Assembly: GCF_021347895.1 (NCBI RefSeq)
Contig: NC_067116.1
Location: forward strand, 33,057,639-33,121,638
Source of the DNA: Acanthochromis polyacanthus
Taxonomy: Eukaryota > Chordata > Actinopteri > Pomacentridae
Length of the DNA: 64,000 nucleotides
Direction of reading: 5' to 3'
Each line of letters starts with the position of its first letter. Position 1 is the stretch's first letter. The position numbers were made by a program, and so were the translations under genes. A model generated the notes under the pieces. It did no database searches. It was given only the letters and a program-made list of their open reading frames with translations, and was not told the DNA's origin. This document shows positions 27,001 through 39,000 of this stretch, in pieces.

Positions 27001-30000
27001 CCCATTTGTACTTTGGTGTTGTGACTGTGGGCTTCACCCTCACTTTGTCACCAATTTTTATATGGGAAGGAGAACTTTGAGGTGGAAATCCTGGAAAAGA
27101 AATGTCAAAGGGTGAGGAGAAAACATTTGCCACTGTTTTCCCAAGCTTAAGGCTCCCACCGACTATTCCACTTTTCATTAGTCTATTGACTATTTCATCA
27201 ATTAGTCGATTAACTTATTAATTCTCTCCGAAAAACTATGAAAAGTGTGTCCTTGCATAATGCAGCATAGCAAAAATTGGAGAAAAAAGGTTCACATGTG
27301 AACGCTGAAAACCGTTCGGTTGAAGATGAAGAGTCAAAACTAAATAATAAAAACGCATTATAAAAGTCAGTAGTACAGCACAAAAAGAAAGTTTCCATTA
27401 AATCCCTTAAAGTGAAAAAATTTAATTGCATCTATAGATTAAAAGTGCAAAACAGACAATGCAGATATTTTACAGCATTAAACTGTTAAATAAACTCCTT
27501 TTCTAGTTTCCTATTCTATGTAAGAACTTCAAAATTCGCAGCTTCATCATTGTTGTTAACTTCTATGTTTGGTGAGTTTGTCAGACAGCTTTAAATCAAG
27601 ATTTTAGCGGTGCAGAGCAGCAGTTTGAAAGTGACTGCTGGTTAACATGTAGTCTTAATAAGCAGCATTTCAGTCCCTATTTCATGCTCATTTTGCTGAC
27701 TGACAACAGAAACAGACAAACATGTAGATGAAAATAGCCTTCTTAGGAATTCAGCTGGATTAAATGATCTGTGAGCACAGAGAGCAGGAGAGAAGCTAAC
27801 ACGATGTAAAGTGCCTCTGAATCGAACAGCTCATGTGAGTCATTCCATGTCAATTCAACAAATGCTTGTTGCACCACTTTCTCAGATCCTCCCAAAATTT
27901 TTTTTGGGCTTTATTTGGGTAATTTTATGAACAAATGCAAAGTATTATGGTTATAAACATACAGTATAAGCAGTAATGATCTAATCTAATACCCATAGTC
28001 AGTCCAAACTTAATCCTCGCCTATGATTTTAGGGTTTTAAACTACTAAAAAAGCAATTTATACTCCTTTTACATGGTCAGAATTTTTTCCCCTTCCAAAA
28101 CTTTTACCCTTCTGGTGAGAAAAGTATAGAAATGAATGAAAATAAAAAATACTGGACTGTGGAATTTCCCAAAATATCCTTATTATTTCATGGGCGACTT
28201 TATTTTGGGTTTTTCATGCCTCTATTTTAGGACTTATTCTTGTGAAAAGACATTGAAAGAATGAATTTTCTTCTTTACTAATGAAAGTTGCATAAGGTAA
28301 AAGTTTTAAAACATTAAAATAAAGCTTATTTATTGATTTATAGGCTGTTGAACTCAGGTGTAGACCCAAAATAGCCTAACTTTAGGCATTAAAAAGTGCA
28401 TGTGGGATACATGGTACGCGGTTCAAATTTTTTTTGGAGGAACTAGTATGTGTGAAGTATGTGTGAACTTACTTTCATATTTGTTTCTTGTGCCAAAGAT
28501 GAGCAACTGCTGAATCAATTTACTATACATTTTGATCCTCGTTTTTGTTTTTAGGAACCATTTACATGACCAACTAAAGATGAAAGATGAATCTGAAGCA
28601 TCAGCATCGTAGTATAAGTTACAAAGGGCATATCTGAAGTTAATTATTATATAGACATTGTTTTTTCTTTCATACAGTAACTGAATAAGAAGAAATGGCA
28701 TCACTCCCAGACTGCATTCTCAGGACAGCCTCGGTATCGTATTTGACTTATCAGCTGAATTTGAAGATTTGCAAGTGAAATTCATGCACCCAAAAGGTCC
28801 CAGCAAGAAGTTCACATGGCCTAGAAAGGATGACGTAGTGTGGGTGCCTACAGCCCACATCCTCTGTCCAATCACTGCTCCTTCAACACGCCGTGGTGGA
28901 CAGTACCACATATCTGGTGCAGATGATGGCCTGATTTCAGAGAAATTCAAGCAGTTCAAAGGACAGAAATAGTGGTGTGATAAGTTGGGGACAAATTACA
29001 TGTTTTACATGGGACCTAAGGCAATATAACTCATTTTAACTGCAATATATTAGTTAGAATTCCTAAAAAAACGCCTATAAAACATAGTGCATTTCTTGGT
29101 TAAATTGGCCATGAAGGATTCAAGAAACAATGTTGATACTTCAGATATCAATTATTCGGATGTTTATTGTTATACAGACAAAGTTTCATGTTTCTACTCC
29201 ATGTCCCACATTGGTTTCTGTGCCAATATATGTATGGTGTTTTTCAGTCTGTTTCATAAATAGGCATCGTTTTGAGGTCTAAGGAGACTAGCTAGCTCTT
29301 GGATATTTTTAGGTTAGAGAGAACTTTTAAGGTACTTTGAGATTTTTATAACATATGAACCTTGTTACTTATTAAAATTTGTGAAAAAAATGCCTGAATT
29401 CTTGAAAAATGCCATTTTCGCCAAATTTTTAAATTGCCCTGTACCACAGAGAAATGGGTATATTCATTCCAAATTTTTTTTCCTGCTCTATTGTTAAGGT
29501 GTTTGAACCCTTCAGATCACTTGTAAGTCTATATCATCAGTCAGTTCCCAGTATTATCTTCCTAAATCAAGCCTTTCTACCTAACATATCAATTTCCGAG
29601 TGGAAAAATAGGGATTTAAATATTTTATAACTTAGCAAATAGCAATCATATGATGTTAAAACTTTGCAAGTAATCTATTCTTATGTTGGGATAGTTAAAA
29701 AAAAAGTTTGGAGATGATCAGAGGAGGTCATGCAACAAAATTTCCTCAGATTTGTTGAAATGAGATGGAATGACTCATGTGTTTTCTCTCTTCAGGTGCT
29801 CGTGCATTGCGTTGTGCTGCTGTGGTGTCCCATATATAATATTTTGAAGTACTCTCATACTTTTGAAAGCTTGAGTTTGCGAAAACTTTTACACTGAACT
29901 GAGTTAGACTTTGCTATTGCCACTGTGGTCTAAAACTGTAACGCGGAGTGCAGCTGAACAATGATCGCAGTCAAAAATAATTGATGTCATTAGCGCAGAA

Positions 30001-33000
30001 ATTCTGTAGTGACATGAAAGAAAAACACTTGTTAAAAAGAAATGAAGGCTTTTACAAAAAATGCATCAGATGTAAGTACTGATGTCATTTCAGCATCTAC
30101 ATCTTCCATTATTCTAAGTTATCACCGCATCCCTACCTAGAATTATTCACTTCTTATTACTACCAGTTGTGTGTCTTATCAAAAATCACATAAGCTTACC
30201 AAGAAGTTCAATGTGGATGTAGCGCACCCAGTATGTTCCTCCTTTCTGCTGCCAGTCACACTGTACATTTAAGTCATGAAGTCCATCTCTGTCCAGCTTT
30301 ATCACTTTACCGACATCTCCATCATACACTTCCTCGTACGTTCTGCAGCACTTCACCATCATCCCCACCTGCAGTGAAGCCCAGAGCCATCAGACCTATC
30401 TTATATTTCCTTAGGATAGCTTTAGAAAAATTTAAAAGTCTGGTGTTCTTACCTGAATGTTCTCTCTAACATAAACGGCATAATCATCGTTGCTTTGGAA
30501 ATCTGATCTCTTTTTAAATGTCTGGCTTTCAGTCACGACTGCACCTGGGGGCTGAGGTAACAGACAGACAATGTTAGAAATAAAATTACTATGAAATCAT
30601 GTCTTGATTTATGAATTTCACAAGTTGAAGGACAAGTGACTCAGTCTGTTTTTGTGTTGGTGATTGCGCATAAAAAAGGGAAAGCAACCCACCACAGTGA
30701 ATGTCGGCTCTGCTTCCTCCAGCTCCTCCAGCACCTCCTCATCAGAGTATTCATCGGACACAGTGTCGGCGTCTGACAACTCAGTGACGTGAATGTCTGG
30801 ATGGTCCAGCAGCCAGCTCACCAGAGCCTCAACACCTGATGTACACGCTCAATTACTTCCCAACGCTATATCTCAATGCAATATATCAAACAGTACTATG
30901 ACACAAATACAGTAAGAAGCATGCACTGCAGTGTACTGTACCTGGGACACCAGAGGCACTGCCTGTAGTTCCAGACAATGACTTCAAGGCAAACTCGATG
31001 TTTTTCCGTGGGAACCCCATCTCCATAAGCTGAAGGACTATGGGTAAAGGAGGGACAGGCGAGGTCTTCTGTTTCTTCTGTTTGGGTGGTCTGACATGCT
31101 GTATGGTGACAGGTGTGGTGGCCTCACTGGAGCTGCTCTCCTCAAACAACGGAGACGATGGATGGGCAGATTCCACAGCCAGGTACTGACACACCGCCAG
31201 AGCTGCCGCCTGCAAAGGGATAATGCTCAGGTCAGACCAAATACAGCAGCACTGATGGATGTAACATTACTGACATTAACATCATATTTCTGAAGTAAAA
31301 TCTACTGACCTTAAGCTTTTATTTGCTTATAAAATGATGCATGGGTCAGCAGCGTGGTACCCTACTCTACCACTCAGCTTCTTAGATCCTCAGTACAACT
31401 GTTTCTGAAATGTTTCATGACTGAGGCTGGTGGGTAAGTGAAATTGTGCCTTTCACTGTAGCAGCTCCAAAACTTTGGAACTGCCTTCCTTTTTTAATTA
31501 AATGTTCCTCCTCCACAGACACTTAAACAATTTGATAACATACACGTTTCCAATGGCTTTTGGTTGCCGTTTGTGGTCTTAACATTAAACCATTTTACAT
31601 TTATCTTAATTTAGAATGTGATTTTACAAATTATCTTGATTTGTCTTGTTTTTTTAGTATGTTATAGCTATTTCATTTCATTTTAACAGTTGGTTTTACA
31701 AGTTTTTATCCTGCTTTCTGCCTTGCTTTTATGTACACATTTTTGTCACTGCCTGTGCTACAATGTGCACAGTTTGTTTTAAAATGTGCTCTAGAAATAA
31801 ACCTGATCTGATGTGACGTACCTCCATCTCTTGCCTGTCAAAAATAGCCTTGATGGGAGAGGGCTGAGTGGCAGCAGACAGCAGCTGCTGCAGGAGGATC
31901 AGTGGAGGCAGTGGACCCTCAGGAGACAAGTCTCCCACATCAGGAGACGACACAACTGGATCCTCTGAAGAACAAAAAGACAGAAGTGCAATGAGATAAA
32001 ATGCAAAACCTAAATCTAATCTAACATTTTTCACTGAGGTAATCAGCAACTCACTGTGCATCCACGCACATGTAATCTCAAGGAAACATCCACATAATGC
32101 AAGGTATGCAGGCTGGTTAATAAGACACTGCTAAATTTGACCACCCATACAGGTGATGGTGTGGAAAATCCAAGGAATTTGGTGTAAGTGTACAAAGAGA
32201 CATCATGACCAAATGTCCACACACCAGCACTAGCCCAAATATTACCCTCCAAGATTATTTTAAGAAAATAAAAAAGTAACAATTCTCTCTCAGGTTTTTA
32301 GAATAAATATTTTCCAGTTTCTTTCCATCCCCATGTCAGTAAACTGAATATCTTGGGGTTGAGGACATAGGAAGACATTTAACTATGGATGACATTTTCT
32401 ATCATTTCTGGCATCTTAGACCAAACAACAAGAAAATAATCAGCAAATTAAAGACAGGAATCACTAGCTGTGACCCAAAACTTTATCTTCTCGAAGACAT
32501 TCAGACGTTGGTGAGCTTCAGACACATATTCCAGCTGGGCTTGTTTCTATGAAATAACATTCAGTCTACAATTATTAAAAAAATCAAAACAACGCAAGAA
32601 CACTTAAATATATCTGAGACTGCTGAATGCACGTCACAGGTTTGTTTACAAGACTAATAATCCTTTCGCAGGGTGACAGCTTACCACTGGGGTTGGGTCC
32701 AATGTCCACAACAGCTGGCTGGGAGAGGATCTGCCTGAGTTTGTCCTGATGAGAGAGCAGTGCCCTTCCTGCCTTTAGAATATACAGCCTCAGCTGCTGA
32801 CAGCGCAGCAAATGGATGTCCACCTGGTCAGCTGGAAACACAACAGGGTAGACTAAATCCACTGGACTAACCTTTTGGCTCTGAGCAGTAAATTAGGGAA
32901 GCCTTCTAATCTTATAACTTACGGTAATCATTATTTCAAAGAAAGAATAAGACATGCAAGATGGCATTAGAAGAGTTTGCATATTTTTGAGGGCAATTGA

Positions 33001-36000
33001 ACTGAAAATTTCATAAATAATGCCAATGATCTTTTAGCATTATATTTATCAGTCACTAAACTATCAAGTTTACAATATTTGTGCTGCGTTCTGCACCTGT
33101 AAGTCCACGGCTGAGGGACTTCTTCATGCGTTGTTTCTCCAGTTTGCTTCCAGCCAGGCTGACCAGCTGGGCCCAAACCGCCAACATGGGCTCAGTGAAG
33201 GGCAGATTCTGCACGCTGAAGGACACAGCAGGCAGCTGAGGGAAAATAACCATAACATGAAGTCAGGTTGTACACAAAGTAGAGCCAGTTTACAAGTCGT
33301 TTGTGCACGACCATCTTAACACTGTCATACCGGTTTGAGATGACTGAGCAAGCAAACCCTGCAGGTCCTCATCTCATGAAACTGGACAGTAATGCGTCCT
33401 TTTGGAGTGATGCGTGTGACTGTTCCTTCTCCATACTCCTCATGAATGACCTGACCGCCTAACCTGAGGCGCCCATCAATCCCACCGATCACTGCCAGAA
33501 CTGCCATCAGACTGCCCACTCTGGGACCCTCTGAATCAGGAAAATATTCCTCCAAGAAGCACTGTAATTAATGACATTAAGAGTAAAGAGCACTTTGTTA
33601 GAACTGAATGTATCAGTAAAGTCAGAATGAAAGCCATCTTGCAACACAGTGATTGAATCCATCAAAGTGCAATAAATCTTACAGCTTCAGACTGGCAGCC
33701 TGCCATAACATCTCCAATGGAGCTCAGCTGAGTGTTGATGTAATCGTTTATCAGGCTGTTCCACTGGCTGAGAGAGTGCAGCGTTCGTAGGACGGCAACA
33801 ATCTCCTCTGCCAGAGTGCTGCTGTGAGTGGCTGTAAGAGATGCCTGCGGACGTGACTTCCTCCTTCGCAGTGAACCTTCTGTGAGAGAAAATAATCACT
33901 CAAAAACTCGTACTACAATGAATACATCTGATTTTTCACCTAAAGCCTGATCAATGGCAGTACCTCTGAGAAGTGGCAGGTCTGATGAGCAGGTGCTCAG
34001 CAGGCTTCCCAAAAAGTTGAATAATTTCTCCACCAAGAATTTCATATCCTGAGATCGCTCTGTCTTGTCCCATGAAGGCAGGACCGCCTGCAGGAGACGT
34101 AATGCCAGGATCTGGAAACATAAGGTGCAAGACAAGGGATGATACAACCACAGAAATACTGTTTGTAAAAAGTGACATTCTATTTTCAGACACAGCAAAT
34201 ACACAGGGTTTTTTTGGTCAAATATGGGTACTCCAAATCTTTAACTTTTGTTTTGTGACTGCGGAAAGTAGAAGAAAAAAAACTGTGGTGTGCATCATTA
34301 AATATTTTAATCACTAGAAATGCAGTCACGTTGATTAGTTAGTCAATATGATCTCATCTGACCTGATCCTCATTGATTGTACTTAATCGTGTTCACCCAC
34401 CTGTCTCTGCAAAGTTATGGCATTAAAGGACTGGTGTCCCTCAACAATTCGGATGAGTAAGCCGATCCATGCAGACGTGCTGAGGGTGCTGCACATCTGT
34501 GGCATCAGAGCAATGCTGCGTATGAAGCCCAGAGTACACCAGCTCCTGTGCTGCTCCCGAGACACCAACCTGTGGGAGTGACAGCCTGGCAACAAAGATG
34601 GGTCAAGTTAAACTTACTTACTACCTAATAACAAGTCTTGTACAAAAAGTAACTTCACCAACATGGCAGCTGAGTTACCTGATTTGTCATTAGCTCCACT
34701 TTCCACAAGCATCCTCAGTAGCCCACACAGGGTCCGTGTAGCGTCTGTTTGCAGCACCTCTGCATAGATCCCAGCTGACAGAGACAGTGTCTTCAGCAGG
34801 TTGACTGTGCTGGTCAGCATCATTGCTGTTGGATGGCTGCTCTTCTCCATCAGCTCACCTTCTGTTAAAAAAAAAAAAAAAAAGAGAAGAGACTGTAAAT
34901 GTCAAGATGTGAACCTCATATTTTGTCTGTAGTTGTGATCTCTAGTAAGACTGGATTGCAAACTGACCTGTGTCATCCTCTGTGTCTGAGTCCTCAGTGG
35001 GGGGCTGGGCAGCTGGAGGTGGCTCTGCAAGTTTAAGGTCATACTTTCCCTCTTTGCCCATCCTGTAGGAGTTTGTGCTGCTTGTATCCCACTGAACTCT
35101 GATCCAACCATCCTCACCAAGTTCCCCGATGACCCTGCCGAGACCTGGTGCTGGACCATCCTAAAAAAAAAGAAAGCATGCACAATGTTAGATTTGAAAC
35201 GTTTTTACCACAGATCATTAGCTAAAATGCCACTGAAAAACGGATTCAAGTACCTGATCTCCCCATTTCCAGTCGACTCCCCGCATCACCCTGGTGCCGA
35301 TCTTCATCATGGCAGCCAGCTCTGGTCCAGAGGCAGGTAGAGGAGCCGGGGCTGCTTCCTTTCTGGACTCCTCCAGTACTGTGGCTGAACCTCCATGTGC
35401 ACATAAACTCAGGTCCTCCTCGCTGCTGTCTGTGCTGGGTCCTGGGAACACAAATGACACAAAAGAGACATCAAACACCTCCATCATGAATATAGACAGA
35501 TGTCCTTCTGCTGCTATTCTGGGCAGGCTGTATGTGTGTGACTGGACAGCACTCACCTATGAGCCTGAGTATACTTTGTGTGAGGGCCAATATGCCAGAA
35601 TTTAGCAAGAGACTGAGGCTATTAGACCCGTGTTTCAGGGACAGCATATGGATCATGGCCAGAAGGAAGCGGGCCTGTGGAATGGTGCCAAGGCTTGGTC
35701 CAGCCGGGTTCTCATTGGTGATTGTCTGCAGTGGAACAGGCTGCACACCTGCACACAAGAATAGATTGTGAATGAGTGAGTTTCTGGAGAACAGATGCGA
35801 CCAGAATACTGTCTTGGAACTGTATGCCTCTCCAGACCAGTGAAGTTTCAAGTCTGTCCAGACTCATTATATATACCGGTGGATACCCAAGATTATTGTC
35901 ACTTCGTCATTAACTGACAAAATGTGAACTATGGTCACAATCTCCCATACTCTTACTGAGTTATGGGGTTGAATAACTTCCAACACCGTGTCTTCATAGG

Positions 36001-39000
36001 ACATTGTAATATAGTGAAATCTTGACCTTTTAGATATAAAATTTAATATCTTTTGAGTTTATCGCAGTCGACATTGTGAGAAATTTTGTCATAAATACAA
36101 CATGAATTCTGGAGCTGTGGCCAGTGCCCTTTGACCACCAAAAATTAATCAGTCACTGAATAAATGTGAACACCTTTGCCAAGTTTGAAGAAAGCCCTCA
36201 TGTTCAGGAGATATCACATTCTTGAGAGTGTGGACCGGCATGGAGGCATCCAAATGACATTACAAACGAGTACCAGGTTAGCTTGTTGACATGAACTATA
36301 GAGTCAGGCCACTCACCCAGCTCTTTGAAGCGGGCGCTGGCCTCGAGCAGGATGTTGCGAACGTTCTGGATGGCCCAGGAATACAGCTTTCCAAACGTCA
36401 CCTCCAAAAGCATGCGGTTAAAGGGAGGGATCAGATCCACGTCCTTCAGGCAGTCAGACAAGGGCTCTCTGCGAAAGAGAGTTGATGCATTAGAAGGCTC
36501 TCGAGACACAAGATCAAATCAACAGCTTATAGGTTTCCAGTGAATAATTGTAAAGCAATATAATGCGATTTCAATTCAAGAAATAAGTAGAACAATGCAC
36601 ATGTTTTTATCTTTTTAATATAAATTTAAAACTGGTCACCTACCCAATGTTGGTCCCTTCTGGTATGACCCTTTGCCAGCCACAGAGCATCGCGTACTGC
36701 ACAGACGGTAGCAGGAAGCTTTTTGAGGCCAACTTCAGCATCGTGTCAATGCCCTCCAGCCTCACCTCGGCCCGCTCAAGCTATAAAACAGTGTTTAAAT
36801 GTGTCAATAACATTAAATACCTAACCTTTCTTATTTTAAACATGGTCACGCTGATTCCCACCTGCTTTAGAAGACACTTCCTCATTTTCTCCACATCCAG
36901 AGGCTCCTCTTTCAGTGCAAATTCCACTATGGTGGCCATAAGGCTGGACTGAGAAAAGGCCCCCTGAACGCTGTGTTTGAGCCACCGGTACTTCTGGACA
37001 TTGGCTACAGTGTTCAAAAGTGGCTGCCACTTGTCTTGCTGCAAAGTAATAAAAACGCAGGAACATCAAACCGTGAAAATATAGACACTGTGTTGTCTAT
37101 GTAACAATGTATTAACTTAACCCGTATTGGTGATAGTAAAAGTGCAATAAAAGTTTCCTCACAAATTCAGTCTATCCAATCATGCACTTGAACTCAATCC
37201 TTCACATTAATATTTCTGTTATTTTGTGTCTGAGGGTGATTAACTGGTTATTTTTCCAGTAAAGGATAAAACTCCATCATTTTGGAATATTAAATCCAAA
37301 AATAAATTACAAAAAAGGGGCCTCTTGGGATTTTTTTTTTTTACATTTTTGTGCATTTTTAAAAAAATATATAATAAAATCCTTTAGTTATTAAGTCCTG
37401 GTAAACTACCTTGGCAGTCCTGCCAGTGGGTGATTTCCTGTCAGCAGGTGTGGGGCTGATGTGCACATTAAGTTCCTCTCCATTGGTCCCTTCATTCTCC
37501 AGCTTTGGCTCTTCTATGTCAGCAGACTCTGACTTCTTAGGCACTAAAAAAAGAACACATTTAAATTCAGAAACAGCAGCGACACAAGGAAATAAAAACC
37601 TTTCACTCTGCAGAAGATTTTCTAATATCTCACCTCTTTTTTTCCTTCGGTCCCTGATTAGTTTCTGGGTGATCCTCCTCCAGCGTGGCTGAGAGCTCAG
37701 CAGCTTCAGTTTGGACACTATAGATAGGTCATTGCTTACAGCTGGTCGCAACTCATTAAATAAAAAGCGCAGACGCTCGATAACAGGGGCACACACCTCC
37801 TTATAGGAGCGACCTTGTTCCTGATGGGTCTAAAATAAGTGAGATAAGGCAAACATGTCATTAACAGCCATATTCATCCTTGTTACTCCTCTTTTTAATT
37901 ACAGAAAAACTGTGCAACATTTTATACCAGGGAGTCTTTGTGAAGTATTTTTATCATGATGCCTAAATATCTCAAATGCAGGAATCATACCTTGATTAAA
38001 GAACACTTTGCTTGGTAGACCATGCGGCACACGTCAATCACAGATTTAGGGAGGGACCTCTGTTTCCCTTGGTCCACACCCAAGGCACACTGACTAACAA
38101 GTGACAGAGCAATGTGACCTGGGATAGAAAAAAGCTTTACATTAAACTGCTGTACAAATCCAAGTGATTACACATGTAATGACCACATTTGTCTGAACTT
38201 CTATCTTCAAGACTGTAAAAATGCAGAAAGGATTAAAGATTGAAGTTGCATCTTAGCGTGACTGATAACAAAAATCATTTTCAATGACAAAGTGAGCCAA
38301 AATTAGTCAGTAATTCCTCCTCAAACAACCAGTCTGAGTCAGTTGCTAGGTTACCAAGGTCTTGATGTTTCAGCAAGCAGCAGAGCAGCAGGCGGCCGAC
38401 TTCCTCCACAGGGTGTTCCGGAGGGAAGGTGATGGGTGTAATAAGATGGTACTGCTTACAGCAACGCTCTATTTGGCATAAGAAGTCCTAGAATATCACA
38501 AACAAAAAAGCAAAGCATGAAAGGACAACCCCTCAGCTTCATGCCTGCTGTGTACCAGCCCGCTTCAGTTTTTTTGGTCGTGCTTGTACCTTCACAGTGT
38601 GGTCCTGAGTGTTGTTGTCAGCAATGGCCTGCAGGAAAGGCTGTGCGTGGTCGCTGAGAGTTATTCTGCGAGAGTAAAGTTTGGCCTTATCTGGAGTGGT
38701 TGTGCCCAGGGAGCTGCAGTGGTCTTCATCTTTTTCTTCATTGTAGTTGTAGTGGATCTGACTGGTCTGCAGGCCCCCAGAGAATATGGAGGACTGGAGC
38801 CATTCTGTGCAAATACATCAGAGATTTCAATTCAAATTAAATTCAACACAAAGGATTATTTCTAATGACTCATTTAGATTTGAACCACGTTGCTTTAAAA
38901 TCATTCAACCCACTGGCACATTCAATCTCCATGGGGGACAGGGGGGTGCTCTTGGCCAGGTAGGAGGCATGAAGACCCAGCAGCAACCCCAAGTTTCTCT

